DNA of 64,000 nucleotides from M30B19 sp041741535 (GTDB lineage: Bacteria; Planctomycetota; Planctomycetia; Pirellulales; Pirellulaceae). Position 1 is the first letter of the stretch, and the number at the start of each line of letters is the position of its first letter. Shown here in pieces: positions 28,226 through 36,364 of the stretch. The notes under the pieces are model-generated. The model ran no database searches. It saw only the letters and a program-made list of their open reading frames with translations, and was not told the DNA's origin. The stretch is taken from assembly GCA_041741535.1 (NCBI GenBank), contig JBGSJV010000167.1, positions 1 through 64,000 on the forward strand, given 5' to 3'. Position numbers and translations under genes: made by a program.

Positions 28226-28340
28226 ACTCCGCAACGGAGTCCCGCATGACCTAGGCTCTTTCCAAAAAGGGGTCTGCCCCTCTCCGGTCATGTCTATTTG
28301 TCCGAAATTCTACGTGCCCTCCAAAGGGTCAGCCCCTTGG
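28226..28340. repeat. Cluster of three short GC-rich hairpins
   Basis: In the 207-nt gap between two minus-strand genes there are ACTCCG-caa-CGGAGT (28226-28240), GGGG-TCTG-CCCC (28269-28280) and CCAAaGGG-TCAG-CCCcTTGG (28321-28340, one internal mismatch). The second and third share a GGG-TCNG-CCC core. They may be small dispersed palindromes or an attenuating structure between the genes; no uridine tract follows. Confidence 0.45.
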
Positions 28341-28387
28341 GGGCAGAGCCTCGAGCCGCTGAGTCATTGGCAGCGACCTATCGCCTA

Positions 28388-30058
28388 CTACTTTTGGTCT
28401 TCGACCGGCGGCAACGACACCATTCGGACGGGCGATGATGGAGCGGACGTCTGTGTACTCGAGCGAATCGGTTCAGCGGGAGTGCCGACTACCGCGCGTT
28501 CTGGAATCACGTCGCTGAGTCCCTCGCGAGAGATCTCTTGCAGTCGTTCCAAAGCCTGCTTGGCGGACATAGCGGTTTTCTCGTCCTTTTCTGCCTCCGC
28601 ATAGCGAATCGATTGCTGCATCAACTTTCCGGCAGCGACCAACTTGTGCGGAAGCTTCTGTTTGGCACTGGCCAAACCCCACCGAAAGAACAGTGTGGCT
28701 GGAGTCACTGGTAAAGTTGCGTGATCGGGATCGCGTTGCCAATGTTCGGCGATTTCAGCTAGAAGAACTTCTGCCTCCGCGTACTCGTGCAGCAACATCT
28801 TTACCGTTGCCGCTTCGCTGGTCGCTTGCCATTGTAAGGTAATAGCGGTTTGATCTTTCGCATTCCTCAACGACTGCAAGGCCTGACCAATTAAAGAGTT
28901 CGCGAGCGCGAGATCAAGGGCCTGTCGATCCGTCGGTTTTGTTGCGGCTTCGGCCATCTTGGACAGTGCGTAATTTCGACGACTGATCGCGACCAACCGA
29001 TGCTCGTCACCGAGGGCTTCGCGACGAATCTGTAGACCGCGCTCCAACCAGTAGTTGGCTTTGGAAAAATCACGAGCGACACCCGTGGCTTTACGATTCT
29101 CTAGTCCGTAATAGAACACCCCGAGGTCATTGGCACAGGTCGCATAGGACACATTTTTGATTCCCCAAACCTGTTCGGCGCTTTGAGTTGCTTTGACCAA
29201 GCAATCTTCCGCCAGCGAATCGTCATTCAATTGCTGTGCGATTTGCCCCATCAGTTTAAAAGCGGCAACGGTGTCCGGATGCCGAACTTGAATCACCGCT
29301 TGTCGCTGTGACAAACACCGCTCGGCGGCAATCAAGGCTGGTTCCCACTGTTCGATACTCATCAATGTCTCGGCTTGGTTGAACGCCAAATTCGCCAAGA
29401 GGTGGGAAGGCTGGCCAAACAATTGATGGACGATTTTGGCTTGTTGGTCCAACACGTTCAATTGTTCCTGGGTGGCCGTTAGGTACTGGGGGGGCGTGAT
29501 CTTTCCGGTGTACCGAAGTTCTGCCATCTCATCGCGGTTTTGCAGAAACTGATTCTCCAACGTTTCAAAACGCTTCCATTCGGCAATTTGTTCGGGGCGC
29601 AGTTCCGCCAACCGGATGGCCACCTGCCGACTTAGTCGCGCTCCCGCAGTGATCCAGTTGCCGCTGCCAATCGTTTGTTCCAAAACTCGAACAACATTCT
29701 TCCAGTGCTCCGCTTCATTTGCATATTGACCGGCTCGACGCAGTTCGGCGGCAGTGCGAACCTGTTGTTCCAACCACTCGCTGCCACTCACCGTTGGCAC
29801 CTCGTCTAAGGAACCTGACGTCGTTGTCGGAGCAGATAGGTTGGGCATCGCGAGACTTGCATCACCGGTCAATCGGCCTTCGTCGCCTGGTAAACCCGGA
29901 CCAGAGGTCCCGTCATTGGATTCCTGATCGTTGCTCGCCGTTTCGTTGCTGGTTCCGCAGCCGCCGATTGTGAACAGACCTCCAATTAGAGTTACTCCTG
30001 CTACCAAAAAGCCAATTCCCTTGCGCTGCCATTCACCAATCATGTGTAGCCACTTCAT
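28388..30058 (-). CDS. TPR-repeat lipoprotein
   Basis: About 556 residues. The start at 30058 (MKWLHMIGEWQRKG) gives a hydrophobic segment ending in lipobox TIGGC; 30043 is an alternative. A disordered acidic linker follows to about residue 85. The body is helical with Sel1/TPR-like pairs: LAEDCLVKATQSAEQVWG, ANYWLERGLQIRREALGDEH and AVLLAEIAEHWQRDP. The 'G..H...A.....LA' spacing is that of kinesin-light-chain-type TPRs. TPRs bind proteins or peptides. It is immediately upstream of the giant BNR protein on the same strand, with 207 nt between, so the two may cooperate at the cell surface. Confidence 0.75.
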   Translation of the reverse strand: MKWLHMIGEWQRKGIGFLVAGVTLIGGLFTIGGCGTSNETASNDQESNDGTSGPGLPGDEGRLTGDASLAMPNLSAPTTTSGSLDEVPTVSGSEWLEQQVRTAAELRRAGQYANEAEHWKNVVRVLEQTIGSGNWITAGARLSRQVAIRLAELRPEQIAEWKRFETLENQFLQNRDEMAELRYTGKITPPQYLTATQEQLNVLDQQAKIVHQLFGQPSHLLANLAFNQAETLMSIEQWEPALIAAERCLSQRQAVIQVRHPDTVAAFKLMGQIAQQLNDDSLAEDCLVKATQSAEQVWGIKNVSYATCANDLGVFYYGLENRKATGVARDFSKANYWLERGLQIRREALGDEHRLVAISRRNYALSKMAEAATKPTDRQALDLALANSLIGQALQSLRNAKDQTAITLQWQATSEAATVKMLLHEYAEAEVLLAEIAEHWQRDPDHATLPVTPATLFFRWGLASAKQKLPHKLVAAGKLMQQSIRYAEAEKDEKTAMSAKQALERLQEISREGLSDVIPERAVVGTPAEPIRSSTQTSAPSSPVRMVSLPPVEDQK

Positions 30059-30270
30059 AAAGAAATCCTGTCGGACGGGTCCGGTGCTTGATGGGAGATA
30101 GCAAAAACAGTTCATGAGGAAAAGTCGGATCTTCCCGATGAAGCCGGTTGTATGCCATCGCGTCCAGAAAAAACCGATGAGTGCTAGCGTTCTCTCGTGT
30201 TTTGCTCCCAGTGATGGTCGAAACTAAACTGATGAGCGACCGGCGGGAGTGAATTGGGAATCGTGTGAAT

Positions 30271-30708
30271 ATGGCGAGCAACATCCAGCCCATTGTTTTG
30301 GTGATTGACCCAGATGCCCTGACTCTGATGGGCCTATCGGCGACGCTGTACCATCAGGGACTCGAGGTACATGGCGCCCGAACTCCAATGGCAGCTGCCC
30401 GAGCGGCGCGCGACTTGGCGTTGGACTTGGTGATCATTGACGGCTGGATCGACGATGGCCATGGTTTACCGATTCTTGAACGCTTGCGGGAACTACCACA
30501 CCTGATCGACTTGCCTTGCATCTTCTTGTGGGAAAGTGCTTTGGCGCCAACTAACATGCCAATCTCGACTTTCAGTCTGTGCAAACCTTTGGATCTGGAA
30601 GCATTGGCCTCCATTGTCAAGCGCGCGTTGTGGCTGCCGCACCTGACGAATCAACCGATGGTTGTCCCCAGTTGTAAGTTTCTCCAGAATCGCTCGGTCC
30701 AAGCGTAA
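30271..30708 (+). CDS. Stand-alone response-regulator receiver domain
   Basis: 145 residues, a single REC domain with no output domain. The acidic pair is D13 and D15 (VIDPDAL), the phospho-acceptor is D57 (LVIIDGWIDDG) and the conserved lysine is K105 (LCKPLDLE). The switch Thr/Ser position is a serine (LWESAL), so phosphorylation is plausible. The start could also be the GTG at 30265. No histidine kinase is nearby; thiL begins 23 nt downstream on the same strand. Confidence 0.8.
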   Translation: MASNIQPIVLVIDPDALTLMGLSATLYHQGLEVHGARTPMAAARAARDLALDLVIIDGWIDDGHGLPILERLRELPHLIDLPCIFLWESALAPTNMPISTFSLCKPLDLEALASIVKRALWLPHLTNQPMVVPSCKFLQNRSVQA

Positions 30709-30731
30709 CGACCTACTCTTAGACGGTACCC

Positions 30732-31712
30732 ATGGAGTCTGAATACATTGCGTGGTTGACAGCTGAAACACAGCGTCGTCAGCAGGCGGCTCAAGTTCCG
30801 GCAGTTCCGTTGGGGATTGGCGATGACGCGGCGATTATCTCAACGTCGTCCCAGACCGTTTGTTGCGCCGACCTGTTGGCGGAAGGAACGCACTTTCTTC
30901 TGCGCGATACGGCAGACCTGGCGCGTGTTGGTCGGAAAGCCTTGGCGGTCAATCTGAGCGACATGGCCGCCATGGGGGCCAAGCCCGAAACCGCATTGTT
31001 GTCGTTGTTGGTCAACCGGGAGTTTGGTTTCCAACAAGCTCAAGCGGTCACTCTAGGATTACTGGATTTGGCAGATGAGTTTCAAGTTGCCTTGGTCGGT
31101 GGCGACACATGCAGTTGGACCGGTGGTTTGGTGGTCAATGTCGCTGTCCACGGAACGCTCCTCACGTCGCATCCATTGCTGCGCAGTGGAGCCCGTCCGG
31201 GCGACTCTATTTTAGTAACCGGGTCATTGGGTGGCTCGATCCAACAACAGCACTGGGCATTTACCCCCAGGTGTCACGCGATCGATTTGATTCTTAAAAC
31301 GTTCCGAGTCCACGCAGTTACCGACATCAGTGATGGATTAGTTCGAGATCTTGGCCATATCGCTGACGCGAGTTCTGTCGGGGCGGTGTTGTTTGCAGAA
31401 CAAATTCCTGTCTCGACGGCGGCAAGCAAGTTGGCAAAAGCATCTGTGGCCGGCCCAGTGGATTTTGACGGTTCAGGTGGCACCGAAATCTCACCGGCAT
31501 TGTCGCACGCCTTGTACGATGGCGAGGACTTTGAACTGCTGCTTACCATGCGACCCGATTCCGCCCGACAACTCATGGACCTTGTTCAAAATGGCGAGCT
31601 GGATTTGGGATGTCCCTTGTCGCTAATCGGTGAAATTACTGGCAGTCCAGGGTTGTTCATAACCACGCTGCGCGGCAAGCGTCCGCTGATCATGGGCGGC
31701 TATCAACACTAG
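30732..31712 (+). CDS. thiL: Thiamine-monophosphate kinase
   Basis: Phosphorylates thiamine monophosphate to the active diphosphate using ATP. 326 residues. GIGDDAAII (28-36) provides the aspartates of the first Mg site, CADLLAEGTHFLL the second, and VGRKALAVNLSDMAAMGA is the family signature helix. GDTCSWTGGLVVNVAVHG and VTDISDGLVRDLGHIA follow in the expected order. Length and motifs are those of ThiL (PurM/AIR-synthetase superfamily). It follows the receiver gene by 23 nt, so they may share a transcript. The product is the cofactor of the SucA enzyme encoded elsewhere in the window. Confidence 0.93.
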   Translation: MESEYIAWLTAETQRRQQAAQVPAVPLGIGDDAAIISTSSQTVCCADLLAEGTHFLLRDTADLARVGRKALAVNLSDMAAMGAKPETALLSLLVNREFGFQQAQAVTLGLLDLADEFQVALVGGDTCSWTGGLVVNVAVHGTLLTSHPLLRSGARPGDSILVTGSLGGSIQQQHWAFTPRCHAIDLILKTFRVHAVTDISDGLVRDLGHIADASSVGAVLFAEQIPVSTAASKLAKASVAGPVDFDGSGGTEISPALSHALYDGEDFELLLTMRPDSARQLMDLVQNGELDLGCPLSLIGEITGSPGLFITTLRGKRPLIMGGYQH

Positions 31713-31767
31713 GCGTTGTCCCAATAGCAATGTGACAACGCACGGGCATGTCCGCCGAAGCAACCGA

Positions 31768-32931
31768 CTACTCTGCCAGTTTGGTGTTGGCCAAGAATTC
31801 TTGGAACTCGGGCGAGAAGCTATCCATTGCGGCTCGATCCCCTTCCAACTTGATGTACCACGCGTGTTCGCCCTGCGCAATTCGCACGATTTGGCTCCCC
31901 TTCGCGCCAGCGGCAACTTCAGTGTCCGCAACAACGGGCCAAGATACCATCTCCGCCGGTTGGCCGGCGACGGTTGTCGCACGGACGGCGGCGGCAAAGG
32001 TGTCCTCGCTCGGTGGCGGCGCACCAAGTCTCTCGCCCCAAATTGAAACCATTTCCATGAATGCTGCGTCCGACGGAAACTTGAACACTTCCAATTTTAA
32101 ATTGCCGGCCGCATCGTTCTTTTCCCAGCGAACGACTGCGACCATCGACGGCGGCATCGAACTCCATGCTGGGCTCAACGGTGGAAAAGCAAATGGGATG
32201 GGAACCATTGCACCCGCGTTGGCGGCGGGCACACTCGCTGACTTTTCATTGGTAGACGCATCGACCGGCGCGGCATTGCTCGCAGTGGCATTGCTGGTTG
32301 TCGAATTGCGTCGGGCATCATAAAGAACGACCTTTTGTTCCCCTACTTGAATCGATTCGATTGGCAGTGCCGCCTCCGTCGCTGGCGGTAATCCCAATTG
32401 CCCCTGCCAACGGTTCACGTTGGACAGAACTTCTTGGCCAGCGGTTAGTTCGGTTACAAATATTTCGATACCTGACGGAGCCTTTAGCGTCGCGATACGA
32501 AACATGGCCCCACCCTCGCTTTCGGTCCAGCCCTCGGGTAGCTGCCATTGAATGCGACTATTATCAAACGTTAGCGACTGGACGATTTGATCGAATTGCG
32601 GGCGAATTGCATCGATGGCCTCAACCGTCGGCGACTGAATTCGCAAGAAGTAAGTCGCATTGGGTCGGTCGATCATAGCGATCAGTAATCGTTCCAATGT
32701 CGCCGAGCTATCCATCGCGCCCATTCCTGTCCCGCCCGTCCCCATCGCGCCGCCCGGGCGATTGCCCGCTTGAAATTGGGGAGCATCCAGTCCCGAACGT
32801 TCGCGCGGCACGCGGACCTCGCGAATCGGTTCATCTGCGCAACCCATGAAGCCGCAGACGGCGACGAAACCGCCCATGGCCAACAACCGGCCACGGGTGG
32901 ACGGCAGTGGCTCGCTACGACAAGGACGCAT
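31768..32931 (-). CDS. Lipoprotein with two internal repeats, unknown function
   Basis: 387 residues with a lipobox GFMGC (Cys31). A glycine/alanine-rich spacer follows, then two related beta-rich units. The first (about 120-230) has WQLPEGWTESEGGAMFRIAT and VNRWQGQLGLPPATE; the second (about 270-385) has WSSMPPSMVAVVRWEKN and VSIWGERLGAPPPSED. The linker between them is asparagine-, alanine- and serine-rich and probably flexible. No enzyme motif is visible. It is 13 nt behind the polyprenyl synthetase gene on the same strand, so co-transcription is likely. The architecture looks planctomycete-specific and a function cannot be named. Confidence 0.7.
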   Translation of the reverse strand: MRPCRSEPLPSTRGRLLAMGGFVAVCGFMGCADEPIREVRVPRERSGLDAPQFQAGNRPGGAMGTGGTGMGAMDSSATLERLLIAMIDRPNATYFLRIQSPTVEAIDAIRPQFDQIVQSLTFDNSRIQWQLPEGWTESEGGAMFRIATLKAPSGIEIFVTELTAGQEVLSNVNRWQGQLGLPPATEAALPIESIQVGEQKVVLYDARRNSTTSNATASNAAPVDASTNEKSASVPAANAGAMVPIPFAFPPLSPAWSSMPPSMVAVVRWEKNDAAGNLKLEVFKFPSDAAFMEMVSIWGERLGAPPPSEDTFAAAVRATTVAGQPAEMVSWPVVADTEVAAGAKGSQIVRIAQGEHAWYIKLEGDRAAMDSFSPEFQEFLANTKLAE

Positions 32932-32944
32932 GGGAATCTCCTGG

Positions 32945-34732
32945 TTAGGTGTGGTCGCTAGAATTTAGCAACGCCGCGTCCAGTCGTGACGGTCGCTGCA
33001 AGATAACTCGGATCAAATAGCCAAACAAACGACTTAACGATTGAGGTTCGATGCGGTTGGCAATCTGCCAAGCTTGTTCCTCGAGTCGTCGGACAATTTC
33101 CGCAGCTTCCCGAAAAACGCCCAGATCCCGATACAGTTGGCGGACCTGTTCGATTCTTGCCGATGCGGAATCACGATTGTTCGGTTCTACCAACGCGATC
33201 AGGCGGGCTCGTTGCTCCGGATTTGCGGCTTGCAACGCCAAGGCCCACAGCAAAGTTGGGCGTCCCTGCAATATGTCGCCGCCGGGAGTCCCTTTATTCG
33301 AATCGTCCTCGCACCAATCCTGCAAATCATTCAAAATCTGGAAGGCCACTCCCAAGTGTTCGGAAAAAGCTCGAACCGACTCAACTTCTTCTCGAACCGG
33401 CCCAGCCAGGCGCAGTCCCGAATAAAACGCAACCTCAAATGCGGGCGCGGTTTTCAGAGCGTAGACCTTCAAGGCGTTGCTAGGCGTAAGGAACTTGTTC
33501 GGAGAATCTCGCCACAGAAGTTCGGCCCCCTGTCCCTCACTCAGTCGTTGGTGGGCACTCGCGAGGCAGTCCAAAAGGTCGGCGACCGTATCGCCTCCCA
33601 GTTCCGCCTTGCAGCCTGAAACCAAACGATACCCTAATCCGACCAAGTAATCCCCGACGTTAATCGCGGTCGGAGTGCCGTATCGTTTGTGAATGGCGGG
33701 TTCGCCGTATCGTAGATCGTCATTATCTTCGATGTCGTCATGCACCAAAGAGGCTTTGTGGAAAACCTCGATCGACATCGCCGTCCGCTGGACACCCGTC
33801 GACCAATTGCCCAGAGTACTGGAGGAATCGGTTCCGTGCTTTCGATCCAGCGTCAAAGCGTTGTAGGTTGCCAAAGTAATGAAAGGGCGAAAATATTTGC
33901 CACCACGACTCAAAAATTCGTAGGCAATGTTTGCCGTCCCCGTTAACGGGTCCAGTGATCGGTCGTCCCAATGGTCCTCTGGATTAGTCGCTCCGTTGGA
34001 TCGGTTCTTGGACCCGATGCCGGTCGTTTCATGAAAAAAAGTCAGCGATTCGCGGGGAACCAATCGGTCAAGATTTTCCAACCGGAATAACTCGCGGGCT
34101 TCGCGCATCAACAAGTGGTAACGATCGTGCACTTCATTCACTTGGGGACGGAAGGGCAGGCGAATCATTCGTTCGACCGAATCCTGATCGAGCAATTCTG
34201 GTGAATCCTCCAACAATGGTTCGGCCATACAGGGAATACCCCAAGCCATGACATGATCCACGGCTTTCTCCAAGCCTTGTAGGTTGGAAACGCCCACGAC
34301 CGCATCGATTTCCCCGGCCCCAATCGACTGGCTAATAAAAGACAAGTGGTTGGTGTCCATGATACGATACCCCAAACTCTCCGCGACGGGTCGCAGCCAA
34401 GCGAATTCTGCAGCTCGACGTTCGGCTTCACATCTTGCATTCCCGGCTCCACCGGTCGATGGCAACAACAGCAGTCGACGATGGTAGGGAACGGCAGCAA
34501 CGGAATCCCGCCAAAAACTACTGGCTAGAATTACCATCAGCCAATTGCGAAACCCAGCGGGCTGCTTTTCTTCATTCAGAACGTGTTCCGCGATAACGGC
34601 AAGTTCCGACTGTTGCAGGTGTGCCGGAAATTCGCGCCAATCAACGCTGTTCGCGCGGGCTCGCAACCGTTTCCGAACGTCTGCGTCACACGGCACGTCA
34701 ATCAAGCCAATGGGCCGTTCCGGGGTATCCAA
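32945..34732 (-). CDS. DUF116 domain fused to a polyprenyl diphosphate synthetase
   Basis: 595 residues. The first roughly 200 resemble DUF116 (RRLLLLPSTGG, then AVVGVSNLQGLEKAVDHVMA and GIPCMAEPLLEDS), a domain often linked to lipid or Mg-dependent enzymes; most of the usual cysteines are absent. Residues about 220-570 are a trans-isoprenyl diphosphate synthase: GGKYFRPF (277-284), the first aspartate-rich motif DDIED (332-336), GDYLVGLGYRL, and the second motif reads NDLQD (468-472) where DDxxD is normal. It should make a linear isoprenyl chain, probably a quinone or carotenoid precursor; the Asn-for-Asp swap in the second motif may alter metal binding. The upstream side is open and the start at 34732 is the longest. 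Confidence 0.82.
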   Translation of the reverse strand: MDTPERPIGLIDVPCDADVRKRLRARANSVDWREFPAHLQQSELAVIAEHVLNEEKQPAGFRNWLMVILASSFWRDSVAAVPYHRRLLLLPSTGGAGNARCEAERRAAEFAWLRPVAESLGYRIMDTNHLSFISQSIGAGEIDAVVGVSNLQGLEKAVDHVMAWGIPCMAEPLLEDSPELLDQDSVERMIRLPFRPQVNEVHDRYHLLMREARELFRLENLDRLVPRESLTFFHETTGIGSKNRSNGATNPEDHWDDRSLDPLTGTANIAYEFLSRGGKYFRPFITLATYNALTLDRKHGTDSSSTLGNWSTGVQRTAMSIEVFHKASLVHDDIEDNDDLRYGEPAIHKRYGTPTAINVGDYLVGLGYRLVSGCKAELGGDTVADLLDCLASAHQRLSEGQGAELLWRDSPNKFLTPSNALKVYALKTAPAFEVAFYSGLRLAGPVREEVESVRAFSEHLGVAFQILNDLQDWCEDDSNKGTPGGDILQGRPTLLWALALQAANPEQRARLIALVEPNNRDSASARIEQVRQLYRDLGVFREAAEIVRRLEEQAWQIANRIEPQSLSRLFGYLIRVILQRPSRLDAALLNSSDHT

Positions 34733-35023
34733 CGTGGTTACTCGTCACTCAAAATCGAAACAAATGTCAACTTGGCCGAACCATCCGCCGACCAAAGACC
34801 GGCGAATGATACCAAAATGTTCAAACAATAGAACCGCTCCTCACCATACAATCTCACAGGACATCCTGTCGCAGGGCAGAGTCGGCGTCAGGGACAGAGC
34901 GGCAAATCCGGACCGCGTCCGAGTTTCGATAAGGTCGGCCGCACTTCCTTCGCCGGCGGAAAGCCGGAATTCCCGCGCCAAATTCCCCAGCAACGAACTC
35001 CGGAACCGATTCTCGCCACACGA

Positions 35024-35521
35024 CTAAACGGCTGGCAGCCCAATGATTCGCCGCCACGCGCTGACCTGCCCGAGATGTGTGTTTTCATGGACCAACATCA
35101 AATACGGAAGAACGATCCCGGCCTGGGGCATGATGGGTTTCCACCGCTCCAGCGTCGTTTCCCTTTGCAAAGCAACTTCCCCTTCGCGCCGTAGGCTGGA
35201 GATCACCAACTCGTGCCCGGCCAAGAATTCGTCCAACAGCTTTTGTTTGGTTGCATAGCGCTGGCGATCGAGCTCGGGTTTCGATTGCATGCCGAATTCG
35301 TGTGATTTGGGATCGGCAAACGGTTGGCCATTGATCAATGCTACCATGATCGGCAAATAGATATTCAAATGACTTAAAACCCAAGCCGGATGATTCGCAA
35401 CCGCCGCCGAACCCGAAGGCTGCCCGACCATTTGGTCGTCCGTCAAATCCGCAACCAATTTGGTGGCGTAGTCCATATTTTTCCTAAATCCATACACCAA
35501 TCCTTCAATCGCAATCGACAT
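35024..35521 (-). CDS. DinB-family protein
   Basis: About 165 residues. A four-helix DinB fold with the three metal histidines visible: NHPAWVLSHL gives two, spaced as usual, and HENTHLGQVSAWRRIIGLP supplies the third. The start at 35521 (MSIAIEGL) is preferred to 35572. DinB-superfamily proteins are metal-dependent hydrolases or thiol transferases; the substrate cannot be deduced. It is isolated between two minus-strand genes. Confidence 0.8.
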   Translation of the reverse strand: MSIAIEGLVYGFRKNMDYATKLVADLTDDQMVGQPSGSAAVANHPAWVLSHLNIYLPIMVALINGQPFADPKSHEFGMQSKPELDRQRYATKQKLLDEFLAGHELVISSLRREGEVALQRETTLERWKPIMPQAGIVLPYLMLVHENTHLGQVSAWRRIIGLPAV

Positions 35522-35580
35522 TTGATCCTTCTTCTCCAAGAAACGTGAATTTGTGGATGACAGTATCCGCACAGAGTCTT

Positions 35581-36315
35581 TTAACGCGGGCGAATTTCCA
35601 ATCGTTTGAAGTCGACGGTGTCGTCAAACGAGCCGAAGCCAATTTGTCCCGCTCCAATCGTTTTGTCGACAGCCGTCATAACCGGTTTGTCCAGGTCATC
35701 AAAATAGATCGCAATCTCGCCTGTCTTCGTATCACGGATCACTCGAACGTGGTGCCAACCATCATCCCACCGAGTTCCCGAATTTGTTGTTTGAGATATT
35801 TTGGTTCGATCCGCTTTGTTAACTAAAAAGATTTGATTCGCTCGGTCGTCCATTTCAGAGGCCATGTGTACATAATAAAACGAGTCGGGAGCGGCAAAGC
35901 CAAAAAACAGGCAAACATCGCGGTGCCCATATTCCTCGTGTGTGCTTCGAACCCAAGCATCGAGTTGAAAACTCTCAAGCGTCTTTTCCTTGAGCAAAGC
36001 GATGTGCAATGGGCTGCGATGTGGCGGCTGATAGTCACTTGTTTTTAGAAACTGACTGAGGACTCGTTCACCGTCGTGTTCTGCAAACTTCCAACCCGCG
36101 GGATCCTTGAACTCCCAGAATTGGTCCTGCGACGAATCTTCAGCGACCCAAGTGAACGTTTTTTCGGCCACTCTTCCTGGCGGAGCGTCACCCGACTGGG
36201 CGACCGCAAGATCGGTTTTCGTGGCCACAATCCAAAGAATTGCGAGCAAACGGATCCAAGCCCATTTTGACCGACGTTCCCGATTATCAACACGAACGTT
36301 AATTGAGCGAGTCAT
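35581..36315 (-). CDS. Secreted DUF1080-like (concanavalin-fold) protein
   Basis: About 244 residues (start 36315 or slightly earlier). A membrane or signal segment WAWIRLLAILWIVATKTDLA is followed by a beta-sandwich. FWEFKDPAGWKFAEHDGERV, FQLDAWVRSTHEEYGHRDVC and WHHVRVIRDTKTGEIAIYFDD are characteristic of 3-keto-disaccharide-hydrolase-like lectin folds found in large numbers in planctomycetes. The ending IGFGSFDDTVDFKRLEI is the family's closing strand. It resembles the C-terminal domain of the large propeller protein at 15.3-17.6 kb. It probably binds or processes sugars outside the cytoplasm. Confidence 0.65.
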   Translation of the reverse strand: MTRSINVRVDNRERRSKWAWIRLLAILWIVATKTDLAVAQSGDAPPGRVAEKTFTWVAEDSSQDQFWEFKDPAGWKFAEHDGERVLSQFLKTSDYQPPHRSPLHIALLKEKTLESFQLDAWVRSTHEEYGHRDVCLFFGFAAPDSFYYVHMASEMDDRANQIFLVNKADRTKISQTTNSGTRWDDGWHHVRVIRDTKTGEIAIYFDDLDKPVMTAVDKTIGAGQIGFGSFDDTVDFKRLEIRPR

Positions 36316-36364
36316 TGCTTCCATCTCCATAAAGTCCACCGAAAAAAACGGTCCGACAATCGCG

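Noticed and set aside
32945..34732. Frameshift in the polyprenyl synthetase gene
   Set aside because: The frame is continuous through all motifs; the N-terminal part is a genuine extra domain.
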